DNA of 26,178 nucleotides. Source: a virus. This document shows positions 1-9,036 of the stretch, in pieces. Where the stretch lies: positions 11,763 to 37,940 of IMG/VR virus record IMGVR_UViG_3300030107_004486; one strand, 5' to 3'. A program made the translations under genes and the position numbers. Numbering within the stretch: the first letter of the stretch is position 1; every line of letters starts with the position of its first letter. The notes beneath the pieces were generated by a model. It was not told the origin of the DNA. It saw only the letters and a program-made list of their open reading frames with translations, and did no database searches.

Positions 1-1962
1 ACCACAACGACGCTGACGCCCAGCGGTGCGACAGGCAGCATCACAATTGCCGCGTCTGCCGTAACCGGTATTAACGGAGGTAGTGGTTTTATATCTTCTG
101 ACATTGGGCGCATGGTTCGGATTGGCCACCATGCAACTGCATGGGCGTCGGGTACGGCATATTCAGTCGGCAATGTCAGACGGAACAGCGGCAACGTATA
201 CGAATGCATCAAGGCTGGTACGTCTGCGGGGTCCGGTGGGCCAAGTGGTGAAGGCGACAACATCGTTGACAATGGCGCAACGTGGAAGTTTCTGGACGAC
301 GGCGGCGTTGTATATGGCAACGCTACGATCACTGATATCAACAGCACCACAAACGTTGACGCTACAGTAAACAAAGCCTTTGGCGGTACGACGGCGGAGA
401 CCGATTGGCGGTTGGGCGCGTTTAGCGGAACAACTGGCTACCCGTCTGCGGTTGCGTTTTTTGAACAACGCCTGTTTTTCGCCGGCACAACCGACCAGCC
501 GCAAACAATCTTTGGCAGCCAATCCGGTGACTTTGAAAACTTTACGCCGAGCGCGCTGGATACCGGCGCTATCACAAACACGATTGCGACGGACGAAGTT
601 AACAGTATCAGGTGGCTATCGCCTGGACAGGTGCTTGCTGTTGGAACTGCTGGTGGCGAGTTTACCCTATCATCGACAACGCAGCAGGACGCAGTAACGC
701 CTTCAAACGTTCGCGTTGTCAGACAGGGCACACGCGGCGTGCATTCCACACGTCCCGTTCGGATTGATAACCGTGTGCTGTTTATTCAGTACCACCAACG
801 CAAGTTACGCGAACTGAGTTTCGATTTTGCTTCTGATAGTTTTGTATCTCCTGATCTTACGGTTCTTGCTGAAGACGTAAGCGGCAACGGCTTTGTTGAA
901 ATGGCGTTTCAGCAGGAGCCGGACAGCGTAGTTTGGGTTGTGCGAGATGATGGCCGGTTAGCCGGTCTGACGTACATGCGCGATCAGGAAGTGGTGGCTT
1001 GGCACGAACACGTTTTTGGCGGCAACAATTCTAAAAGTTTTAACTCCGCATCAAGCGTTGGCAGTAACCAGATAACAATATCAAGTCACGGGTATGCGAC
1101 AGGCGACGCCGTGACATACGACGCGGTAGGTGGTGAAGTTGTCGGCGGGTTAGTTGATGGCACTGAATACTTTGTCCTTGTTGTAGATTCTAACACGATC
1201 AAACTTGCGGCGACTAAACCGCAAGCGTTGGTATCGGCAACGATAACGCTGGCAGATGCTTCGTCGGCGTCTACCCAGCAATTGCGACAGGATTCAGTTT
1301 GTGAGTCCGCAATTGTCATACCCGGTACGAACGAAGATGAACTGTGGCTGTCGATAAAACGCACTGTGGACGGCACAACGCGGCGCTATGTCGAAGTTAT
1401 GTCAACGAAGTTTGATACAACACGCGGCAGCGATAAGGTCACGTCAATTTTTGCCGACTCCGCGCTTACGTATGACAGCACCGCCACGGCGTCGCTAAGT
1501 GGGTTGGATCATCTGACCGGTGAAACGGCCACCATACTGGGCGACGGTTCAGTATACGCCAACCAAACTGTAACCTCTGGCAGCGTGTCGTCACTGTCGC
1601 CAACAGTTACAAAAGCAACTGTCGGCTTGCCGTACACATCAACAATTAAAACTTTGCGACCGGAACAGGGCGGCGACGATGGTTCCGCGCAAGGCCGTAC
1701 AAAACGCGTTTTTGAAATAACGTTTAGATTTCTTGACACGTTGGGCGCGGAGTATTCGCCGGTCGGCGGGTCGTTTGACGATGTGCAGTTTCGCGCAGGT
1801 TCAACACCAATGGATATGTCGCCACCGTTATTTAGCGGTGACAAAACTGTTCAGTTCCACGGTTCATGGGAAACGGAAGGCCAGGTGATTGTACGCCAAG
1901 CCCAGCCATTGCCGTTTGAACTGACGGCCATCGTAACTCGCATTATTACGCATTCGGGATAA
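1..1962 (+). CDS. Tail nozzle / tail-tubular-B-like structural protein with FCCH-type domain (5' partial)
   Basis: The frame is open from base 1, so the gene starts outside the window; the first ATG in frame (112) is internal. About 653 codons are visible, ending TAA. The core around 400-1010 (AVAFFEQRLFFAGT, SGDFENF, WLSPGQVLAVGTAGGE, VLFIQYHQRKLREL) is the pattern of podovirus tail nozzle proteins, usually annotated as 'ubiquitin-activating E1 FCCH domain-containing protein'. The FCCH-like beta module is at about 1021-1265 (ITISSHGYATGDAVTYD, then a GTEYFVLVVDSNTIKLA strand). In such phages this protein forms the distal tail tube below the portal and adaptor. It is followed after 4 nt by the gp14-like gene, as expected at the tail-to-internal-protein junction. 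The family is recognised by pattern; the exact subfamily is uncertain. Confidence 0.8.
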   Translation, partial: TTTTLTPSGATGSITIAASAVTGINGGSGFISSDIGRMVRIGHHATAWASGTAYSVGNVRRNSGNVYECIKAGTSAGSGGPSGEGDNIVDNGATWKFLDDGGVVYGNATITDINSTTNVDATVNKAFGGTTAETDWRLGAFSGTTGYPSAVAFFEQRLFFAGTTDQPQTIFGSQSGDFENFTPSALDTGAITNTIATDEVNSIRWLSPGQVLAVGTAGGEFTLSSTTQQDAVTPSNVRVVRQGTRGVHSTRPVRIDNRVLFIQYHQRKLRELSFDFASDSFVSPDLTVLAEDVSGNGFVEMAFQQEPDSVVWVVRDDGRLAGLTYMRDQEVVAWHEHVFGGNNSKSFNSASSVGSNQITISSHGYATGDAVTYDAVGGEVVGGLVDGTEYFVLVVDSNTIKLAATKPQALVSATITLADASSASTQQLRQDSVCESAIVIPGTNEDELWLSIKRTVDGTTRRYVEVMSTKFDTTRGSDKVTSIFADSALTYDSTATASLSGLDHLTGETATILGDGSVYANQTVTSGSVSSLSPTVTKATVGLPYTSTIKTLRPEQGGDDGSAQGRTKRVFEITFRFLDTLGAEYSPVGGSFDDVQFRAGSTPMDMSPPLFSGDKTVQFHGSWETEGQVIVRQAQPLPFELTAIVTRIITHSG

Positions 1963-1966
1963 TGAT

Positions 1967-2668
1967 ATGTGCTTTCCAGCAATAGCAGCGGCGTTACCTT
2001 CTTTATCAACAATAACAGCGTCGTTACCTTCTTTATCAGCAATAACAGCGGCCGCCCCGTCACTTGGTACAGTCTTTGCCGGTGCGGGGGCTTTGACAAG
2101 TGCATTTGGCGCAGTGCGGCAAAGCCAGTTTCAATCCGCTAACATGCAATATCAATCTCAGCTTGCAGCGCAAAACGCGCAGATTGCCGAGAACAATGCG
2201 GTTGTTGCGCAGCAAGCGGCAATAGCGGACGCGGATACTATCGACCGACAGCGGCGCATTGCGCTGGCGCAGCAGAGCGCGCAGCGTGCCGCGCAAGGGG
2301 TGGTGATAAATGAAGGGTCTACGCTGGATACTCTGGGCGACGCTGCGGCCGAATTGGAACTGGATCGCTTAAATCGTTTGTACGAAGGCGGAACGCGGGC
2401 GCGGGCGCAGCTTGCCCAAGCTGGACAAGACACGGCGGCAAGTCGTGGGTTGCTTGTGCAAGCAAGCCAAGCGCGTACCTCTGGAACTATTGGTGCGCTG
2501 ACTTCGCTCGCTAAAGGTGGTTATCAGATTTCGCGCAGTATGTCGCGGACTCCTAGCGGACTGCGTGGCTATGCAATCCCGTCTAGTGTTTTGGCTACAA
2601 TGCCCAAAGGCACATCCGGTCTGACAAGTCGGCAATACGCCGCAAGCTATCCAGCTAACGCGTTTTAG
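1967..2668 (+). CDS. Internal virion protein, T7 gp14-like
   Basis: This 233-aa protein is rich in Ala and Gln, with long helices (residues about 45-170: QYQSQLAAQNAQIAENNAV, ALAQQSAQRAAQGV, LGDAAAELELDRLNRLYEG). This is the usual look of the small internal core protein of T7-type podoviruses (virion core protein, gp14 family), ejected into the cell envelope at infection to begin the DNA channel. Its place directly after the tail nozzle gene and before two or three large helical proteins fits that order. The N-terminus has three consecutive 10-residue repeats (pattern xLPSLSxITA), the first two nearly identical at DNA level. The ribosome site is weak, and the start lies only 4 nt past the upstream stop, suggesting translational coupling. 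Confidence 0.7.
   Translation: MCFPAIAAALPSLSTITASLPSLSAITAAAPSLGTVFAGAGALTSAFGAVRQSQFQSANMQYQSQLAAQNAQIAENNAVVAQQAAIADADTIDRQRRIALAQQSAQRAAQGVVINEGSTLDTLGDAAAELELDRLNRLYEGGTRARAQLAQAGQDTAASRGLLVQASQARTSGTIGALTSLAKGGYQISRSMSRTPSGLRGYAIPSSVLATMPKGTSGLTSRQYAASYPANAF
1992..2050 (+). repeat. 30-bp tandem duplication inside the gp14-like gene
   Basis: The stretches 1992-2020 and 2022-2050 (core gttaccttctttatca) differ by one base (a/g). The period of 30 bp keeps the frame and duplicates a hydrophobic decapeptide. A third, diverged copy follows at the protein level (AAPSLGTVFA). Confidence 0.8.
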
Positions 2669-2676
2669 GAATAAAT

Positions 2677-4680
2677 ATGGCTAGAATCCCGACTTACACC
2701 GCGCAATCGCGTGCGGTGCAGACTACCGGTGTGCCAAGAGTACGCGGCATCCCAATGCAGGATTTTTCCAGCCAAGGCATTATGCAAGCTGGTTCTGAAC
2801 TGACAAAAATCGGTGCGCAGCTATTGAAGGCGGCGGATGATGACGCAGCGCATCAGGCAAAGGTCAACGCTCAACTTAAATTAAACGACCTTGAACTTGA
2901 GCTACAAAAAATTGATCCGATGAGCGCGCTCACATCATACGATATTCGTGCGCAAGCAATTATAGACGAAGCCGGTTCTTCGCTGTCAGACAATGCACGG
3001 GCGACCTATGACATAGCTTCGCGTGAGGCTGTGGCACGCGTCAAGATTGGTGTTCAGAAAGACGGCATTCGTCGCGGCCGTGAAAAGCAGGAAGCAAACC
3101 TTGTAACCGGTTTAGCGGCGAATATAGCGTTAATACGGGCTAATGACACTGCGGCTGATCGCGAACGACGTTTGAACGATGTCAAAGAGCAGCTTAACAC
3201 GGCTGTTAATAATAGGATTATTCCCGCTGATACCGGGGCAAGGTATTTAATAAAATATAGGACAGACGCCGATATAGCGCGCGCGGCGTTTGATGTTGAG
3301 GCAACCCCAGAAAAATTTTTAACAGAGATAAAAAGCGGCAAGGAATATGCAAATTTGCCGGGTAAACAGCGTGCAATGTTTATGAAGCGCGCGGCGGCGT
3401 TAATTAAATCAAGAGAACGGGAAGAAGAAAGACAACGTACAATTGAAAAAAATCGCGCAAGAGTACAACTGAACCAAGAAATCCGTGACGCGGTTGCAAT
3501 TTTAGACAGGGGGCTTACGCCAGACGGTTTAACAAAATTAGAAATGCGCGCCGATGTTTACGAAGATTTATACGGCGAAGAAATCACAGCGCCACTAAGA
3601 GCCGCCCAAGAAAATTTTGCAACGATCCACGAATTTGTTCGCGCAAATAACGCAAAGCAAATTGGAATGCTTTCAACTTTAACGAAAAAGGAAACATATA
3701 CCCGCCAAGAAGCTGTTTTGCTTGAGCGGTTACAGCGTGCGCGGACGGCGCATAATAACGCTGTCGAAAAAGACCCTTTAGGTTACGGCCAGCAGGTAGG
3801 TTTGTACCAACTTGCTCCGGTTTCTTGGACCGACCCAGAAACGCTTAACGCGCGCGTTACTGCGGCAAATCTTGCGCGCGATCATTTTGGAACAGATGTA
3901 CCGATATTGCGCACAAGCGAGATTGAAGCGTTAAAAGAAAATTTTGACAGTTTAAGCGGCGAAGCCGTTACGCAAGTTTTCGCTTCTTTAGGCGAGGCTG
4001 TTGGCGAAGATGGCGCATTTGAAATTGGCGGGCAGATGACGAAGGTTGACGGGGCTTTAGGCGTTGCAATTGCGCGCAGCGGTAAAAGCCCGTTAGTTGC
4101 CAGTGCCATAGTAACAGGCAACCGCCTACGCAAAGAAAATAAAACTTTGGAATTTCCAGCAGCACAGGTGAGAAATGCAATTGAGAACATTGTTGGTAAC
4201 ACGTTTAAAGACACTGAAGGTGCGCTTGCTCACTATACTGAAGCAGCTAAGGCAATTTATGCACAAACGCGTATACAAACCGGTGATCTTACTTGGCATT
4301 TGGATACGTTCAAGGATGCTTTAAATTTAGTTGTTGGGGGCGACTACACCAAGAATTATGAAATTTCTGGCGGCCCTATTGAATTTAACGATCAAAAAAT
4401 TGTGGCACCTGTACCGGGCATGGAACGGGAACAATTTGAGGCAATGGTCGAAAACATTGGCATCGCCGATATGCGGGCTTTTGGAAACGGTGCGCCTCAA
4501 TACGATAACGGAAAAGAATTTGACATAAGTCGCTTTGCCAGTGACGCACAGTTTATAACCGTTGGCCACGGCGTTTATCGCGTGCATGAACCGGGGCTTG
4601 GCTACATTAAAAATGAAACTGGTCAGTTGTACGAAATTGATTTGCGCGCTTTATATAACCGGGGCCGGTTTTCAAGATGA
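2677..4680 (+). CDS. Large internal virion protein, probably T7 gp15-like
   Basis: This 667-aa protein is almost wholly charged and helical, with coiled-coil-like segments (about residues 140-300, e.g. AALIKSREREEERQRTIEKN). A possible SD, taggaa, lies 6 nt before the ATG. It has no signal peptide, membrane segment or enzyme motif that I can see. Size and order (gp14-like, this, then gp16-like) match the gp15 internal core protein of T7 (747 aa), which forms part of the periplasmic ejection tunnel. Sequence similarity to T7 itself is not obvious by eye, so the assignment is from position, length and composition. The stop overlaps the next start (ATGA). Confidence 0.55.
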   Translation: MARIPTYTAQSRAVQTTGVPRVRGIPMQDFSSQGIMQAGSELTKIGAQLLKAADDDAAHQAKVNAQLKLNDLELELQKIDPMSALTSYDIRAQAIIDEAGSSLSDNARATYDIASREAVARVKIGVQKDGIRRGREKQEANLVTGLAANIALIRANDTAADRERRLNDVKEQLNTAVNNRIIPADTGARYLIKYRTDADIARAAFDVEATPEKFLTEIKSGKEYANLPGKQRAMFMKRAAALIKSREREEERQRTIEKNRARVQLNQEIRDAVAILDRGLTPDGLTKLEMRADVYEDLYGEEITAPLRAAQENFATIHEFVRANNAKQIGMLSTLTKKETYTRQEAVLLERLQRARTAHNNAVEKDPLGYGQQVGLYQLAPVSWTDPETLNARVTAANLARDHFGTDVPILRTSEIEALKENFDSLSGEAVTQVFASLGEAVGEDGAFEIGGQMTKVDGALGVAIARSGKSPLVASAIVTGNRLRKENKTLEFPAAQVRNAIENIVGNTFKDTEGALAHYTEAAKAIYAQTRIQTGDLTWHLDTFKDALNLVVGGDYTKNYEISGGPIEFNDQKIVAPVPGMEREQFEAMVENIGIADMRAFGNGAPQYDNGKEFDISRFASDAQFITVGHGVYRVHEPGLGYIKNETGQLYEIDLRALYNRGRFSR

Positions 4681-6518
4681 TGGGTCTGTACGACAAACGC
4701 GGATCGCAAACACGGGCTTTACTTAATATAGCGCCTGGCCCAGCGGCTACGACTGGCGAAGCGTTTGATGCTGCTTGGGACGAGATGCGGACTAATCATC
4801 TTGGCATTAGCGCATTTGCCGAAATGCACGATGCGTATAAAAATTATATTGATGATGTTTTTGACCTGACAGGTAAGCGGGTCTTTAATCCACTTGCGGT
4901 AGCAGGGCCGGGTAGACGCAATAGTTTAGAAAACATTGATAGTCGTTTCCAGCGCCAGATTGATGAAATAGCAAAAGATTTTCCGGAAATACCGCGCAAA
5001 TCGCTAAAAGAAATACGCGACGAAGTGGCCGGTGTTCGCCGCGCCGCGCGGGAGCGGCGGGCGGAAGTTTCACGGCGTAACGTAGATTTTTCTGGCCAGT
5101 TGGCAGAACTAAGCGCGGACATGGCGGCTACGGTTTCTGATCCGTTAATACTATTATCAATGGCTGTCGGCGCGCCTGTAGCGGCTGGAATAGTTCGGAC
5201 AGCCTTAATTGAAGGTTTGATAGCCGGTGGCGTTGAAGTACCAATTCAAGTGGCTGTGCAAGCAACGCGGCCGTCGTTTGGTGAACAAGTTTCAGTAGGT
5301 GAGGCGGCATTAAACGTGGCAACGGCGGCGGCTGGTGGTGCTGTGTTTGCCGGTGCGTTGAAAGGCGGGATACGCGGTTTAACCAAAGTTTCACAGCAAG
5401 AAAGGGTTTACAACCAACTGCCACGGCATGCGCGTGATGCATCTGATTTCTTAGCACAGAAACTTGAAATGGAAGACCAGACGCCATTTGTCAGAACAAA
5501 TGACGGCGATGCACTGCACGTACAACGTTACAGCGAGGCGCAAAACGCCGTTAAACGCGGTGATCCTGTGGCGCTGGCGGATGACATTGATATGCCAATT
5601 CGCCCCGAAGCGTTACCACGGGGTATGCCAGTTTCGTCAAAAGAATTTTCTGAAGATGAAATGTTTGCGGAGTTGGGTGATGAACTGGTTGCGTCTGTGC
5701 GCAGCGCCGTCGTTGAAAGCGCACAGACAATCGAGGGGCAAAAGGCTGTGCGCCGATTGCGCGCAATGGTTGGCGAAGATGCAACTTCCGCAGCGGCAAT
5801 TAAGGAAAGATTAAAATTAAGAGCGCCTAAAGAGCCACAAAGTTTAATCAATTTTATTAAATCGAAAGGCGGGCTGAGGCCCGATGGAGAGCTTGATTTT
5901 ATTGGCCTGACTTCAAAAACGCGCCCAGGTGTTATTAGCAAAAATGGGCTTTCGTTGGACGAAGCCGCTGAGTTAGCACAGGAAGCTGGGTACATAGGCA
6001 GAGTTAAGGCAGGTGAGTTTGAAGGCGAAGATGTTGGCAGCGGTGTGCCGTCAATAAATGAAATAGTTGACGCTCTTAGAAATGATTTTGAAGGGCGTCG
6101 CGTTTATTCCGCTTTTGACCAAGACATAGTTGACGAACGCAGTCGGATTTTGGCTGAACGCGCTGAGATTGAAGACGCACTAAACATTCTGAACATAAAC
6201 AAGCGCGACAATGCGTTGATTGATTTGGCGTTGCGCCAAGCGGACGAATTTTCTGCTGAACCGGATATTGGTACTGCACGCGTAATATCTGAAGCGAAAA
6301 ACGAAATAGGACGCCTTCGCGCAGAGAGCGTGACCGAAACAGACAATGTTTCGCTAAACCTTATGAAAGACGAATTTGCTGAACGCATGGACGAGAAACT
6401 TTTGCTGCCAGACGAAATAGGCGAAATGCGGTTAATGACTGTGCGCGAAGTGTTTGATGAACTGGATCAAGACGAAATTGCTTTGCGGGAATTTTTTGAC
6501 TGCGCGGGGCGGACATGA
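4677..6518 (+). CDS. Internal virion protein, possible N-terminal part of a split gp16-like protein
   Basis: This 613-aa protein is mostly helical and acidic. A hydrophobic, glycine/alanine-rich membrane-prone stretch lies at about residues 155-250 (DPLILLSMAVGAPVAAG, AALNVATAAAGGAVFAGA), which suits a protein inserted in the envelope during ejection. The start is ATGATG, overlapping the previous stop by 4 nt; the second ATG (4680) is equally possible. It ends by an ATGA overlap with the 830-aa gene that follows. Together the two make about 1440 residues, near the 1318 of T7 gp16, so they may be two halves of one large ejection protein. No lytic transglycosylase motif is visible here. The role is inferred from context. 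Confidence 0.5.
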   Translation: MMGLYDKRGSQTRALLNIAPGPAATTGEAFDAAWDEMRTNHLGISAFAEMHDAYKNYIDDVFDLTGKRVFNPLAVAGPGRRNSLENIDSRFQRQIDEIAKDFPEIPRKSLKEIRDEVAGVRRAARERRAEVSRRNVDFSGQLAELSADMAATVSDPLILLSMAVGAPVAAGIVRTALIEGLIAGGVEVPIQVAVQATRPSFGEQVSVGEAALNVATAAAGGAVFAGALKGGIRGLTKVSQQERVYNQLPRHARDASDFLAQKLEMEDQTPFVRTNDGDALHVQRYSEAQNAVKRGDPVALADDIDMPIRPEALPRGMPVSSKEFSEDEMFAELGDELVASVRSAVVESAQTIEGQKAVRRLRAMVGEDATSAAAIKERLKLRAPKEPQSLINFIKSKGGLRPDGELDFIGLTSKTRPGVISKNGLSLDEAAELAQEAGYIGRVKAGEFEGEDVGSGVPSINEIVDALRNDFEGRRVYSAFDQDIVDERSRILAERAEIEDALNILNINKRDNALIDLALRQADEFSAEPDIGTARVISEAKNEIGRLRAESVTETDNVSLNLMKDEFAERMDEKLLLPDEIGEMRLMTVREVFDELDQDEIALREFFDCAGRT

Positions 6519-9007
6519 GCGTAGACCTTTGCATTATTGGTAAGGCCGAAGCCGGTTTAATTGATAAGGCCCACGCTGAACGGCTTGCAAATATCTATCG
6601 CGGTCTTGAACAAAAATATCGCATTAGCATGGGCGAGGCCGCGCGCGAACGGGCTGCGATGGAAGCGGCTGGTATTGCCGAAAGGCAAACAATAAACAAG
6701 AAACGGGAACGTATAGCCGACTTGCGCGCGCAAGCCGGAATTTTACGACAAGCGAAGTTGCACCCTGACCGCATTGATGAAGCAATGGTTTCGGTACTTT
6801 CGCCCGATCCGAGATTGTTTGTCGGCGGTTTAAACGTTCACAAGCTACAGCAATTTCATCGGGGCCAAGCGCAAGCCTTAATGACTGACTTCATAGAAAA
6901 GTATCGGTCAAAGGCAGCGGGGCTTACGCGCGAGAAAACTGGATTAAAGGATATTGTTAAAGAACGATTTGGCGTGGATTCAGGAAATGCAAACGCCAAG
7001 GCATTGGCGGGCGGAATAGAAGAAAACTTGGAATACCTGCGCCTTACGCTTAATCGTTACGGCGCGAGCATACCGAAACGCAAAAACTACGGCTTGCCGC
7101 AAAAACACAATCGTCGAAAAATGGCGTCTGTTAAAAAACCTGAGTGGGTTGATTTTGTATCTACTCGGCTAAACCGACAAGAAATGATCGATTATGATAC
7201 CGGTTTGCCAATGGATGACGCAAAATTAACGGACGTGCTTGAGAAAAGCTACGACAGCGTTGTAACTAACGGTTTGTCGGAAGTAGAACCGGGCGGTTTT
7301 CGGGTAGGCAAAAGCATTGTTTCGCGTCGCCAAGAGTCGCGCATCTTAATATTCGACGGCCCCGAAAAATGGCTGGAATATCAGGAAGAATTTGGCGAAG
7401 GCACTATTTTTGACGTGCTGGCAAGCCACACGGAAAGTATGACGCGCGACATTGCTATTACTCAGGCGTTGGGTACTACGCCGGAAGCAAGCATACGTTT
7501 GATGGAGCGGATTGTTGATGAAGCGATAGCTGATAAGGCAATAACTGGAACAGGTAAAAAGGCGGCGCGGGCAGCCGGTCGAATAACTGGGCCTAAAAGT
7601 AATATTCGCAAACTTTGGCAGGTAGTGAGCGGGGAATCGTCGATACCGTCAAATGAAACAATTGCTAATGGGCTGGCCGCCAATAGAAATATTTTAACAT
7701 CAACAATGCTTGGGTCTGCTTTTGTCACGGCGATAAGCGATTTAGTATTCGGTAAAATAACTGCAAACCTTAACGGCATTCCAGCTTCACGGGTGTTACA
7801 AACGCATTTGCGCACATTTTTACCCGGTGGCAACGCTAACCGAATGCAAGCGGTACGATTGGGGTTTACCGCCCAAGGTTGGACAAGCAGGGCAATAGCG
7901 GCACAGCGTTATCACGGCGAGGTAATTGGGCCTGCTTGGTCTGAAAAAGTGGCCGACACGATTTTACGGGCGTCGTTTTTGTCCCCCTGGACCGATGCAG
8001 GGCGGTGGGCATTTTCAACTGAATACCTTGGGTTTCTGACAGAAAACGCAGGTAAATCTTTTCAGCGATTGCCACCGTTATTGAAATCACAATTAAATAA
8101 ATATGGTGTGTCGCCAGAGGATTGGGACGCATACAGGGCAACAGAAAAATTCGTCGATCCCGACACAGGAGCCACGTTTATACGCGCGCAAGATTTGGCG
8201 GCGGCCGGAAATACGGACGCAGCCGCGCGCATACAATCAATGATTCTGACGGAAACTGATTTTGCGGTGCCGTCAGTTACGCCGCGTGCGCTTGCTGTAA
8301 TGACAGGCGGCACTAAGCCGGGGGAATTTTGGGGGGAAGTAGCACGCAATACGACACTGTTTAAATCGTTCCCGGTCACACTGCTGATGACGCACGTCAA
8401 TCGCATGATGTTTGGCAATTTGACATCCGCGGAAAAGGGAAAATACGCAGCTAATTTTGTTATTGGCCTTACTGTGATGGGCGCATTGACTGAGCAATCA
8501 TATCAAGTGCTTTCGGGCAAAGACCCAATGACAATGGACCCAACCACTGAGGCAGGGCGTAAATTTTGGTTTAAGGCGCTTATGCGCAGTGGCGGCCTTG
8601 GCATCTTTGGGGATTTCTTATTTTCTGACGTAAACAGATTTGGCAGCGGTATTGGGCAAACGTTATTAGGTCCAGCACTGGGGCAACAATTAGACGCAGG
8701 GGTTCGGTTAACGCTTGGTAATGTGCAGGAGCTTATACAAGAGGGTGAAGCAAAAAACGCTGGCCGTGAATTGTTGCGCTTTATTGAATTGATGACGCCG
8801 GGGCAATCTCTTTGGTACGCACGGCTGGCGTTTGAAAGATTAATAGTAGACGAAGCGCAGCGGTTGATAGACCCGAAGGCTGAAAGAAACTGGTCGCAAT
8901 ACGAAAGCAGAATGCGACGCGAAACCGGGCAAAGATATTGGTCACGGCCCGGAAGTGGATTGGAATTTTTAGAACGAAGCCCGGATTTGGAACGGGCGTT
9001 TCAGTAA
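6515..9007 (+). CDS. Large internal virion protein, possible C-terminal part of a gp16-like protein
   Basis: This 830-aa protein overlaps the previous gene by 4 nt (ATGA). It begins with a helical region (LANIYRGLEQKYRISMGEAA) and has amphipathic or hydrophobic helices near residues 395-420 (TSTMLGSAFVTAISDLVFGK), 605-670 (LFKSFPVTLLMTHVNRMMFG, YAANFVIGLTVMGALTE) and about 750. The motif LFKSFPVTLL...HVNRM recurs in C-terminal parts of very large phage ejection proteins that I have seen in alphaproteobacterial podoviruses. It is the last virion-core gene before the tail fibre. I assign it to the internal core (gp16-like) from context, size and composition; no catalytic motif is seen. Confidence 0.55.
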   Translation: MSVDLCIIGKAEAGLIDKAHAERLANIYRGLEQKYRISMGEAARERAAMEAAGIAERQTINKKRERIADLRAQAGILRQAKLHPDRIDEAMVSVLSPDPRLFVGGLNVHKLQQFHRGQAQALMTDFIEKYRSKAAGLTREKTGLKDIVKERFGVDSGNANAKALAGGIEENLEYLRLTLNRYGASIPKRKNYGLPQKHNRRKMASVKKPEWVDFVSTRLNRQEMIDYDTGLPMDDAKLTDVLEKSYDSVVTNGLSEVEPGGFRVGKSIVSRRQESRILIFDGPEKWLEYQEEFGEGTIFDVLASHTESMTRDIAITQALGTTPEASIRLMERIVDEAIADKAITGTGKKAARAAGRITGPKSNIRKLWQVVSGESSIPSNETIANGLAANRNILTSTMLGSAFVTAISDLVFGKITANLNGIPASRVLQTHLRTFLPGGNANRMQAVRLGFTAQGWTSRAIAAQRYHGEVIGPAWSEKVADTILRASFLSPWTDAGRWAFSTEYLGFLTENAGKSFQRLPPLLKSQLNKYGVSPEDWDAYRATEKFVDPDTGATFIRAQDLAAAGNTDAAARIQSMILTETDFAVPSVTPRALAVMTGGTKPGEFWGEVARNTTLFKSFPVTLLMTHVNRMMFGNLTSAEKGKYAANFVIGLTVMGALTEQSYQVLSGKDPMTMDPTTEAGRKFWFKALMRSGGLGIFGDFLFSDVNRFGSGIGQTLLGPALGQQLDAGVRLTLGNVQELIQEGEAKNAGRELLRFIELMTPGQSLWYARLAFERLIVDEAQRLIDPKAERNWSQYESRMRRETGQRYWSRPGSGLEFLERSPDLERAFQ

Positions 9008-9036
9008 CCAAATAATCTTGAACTAAGGAAATCGAC

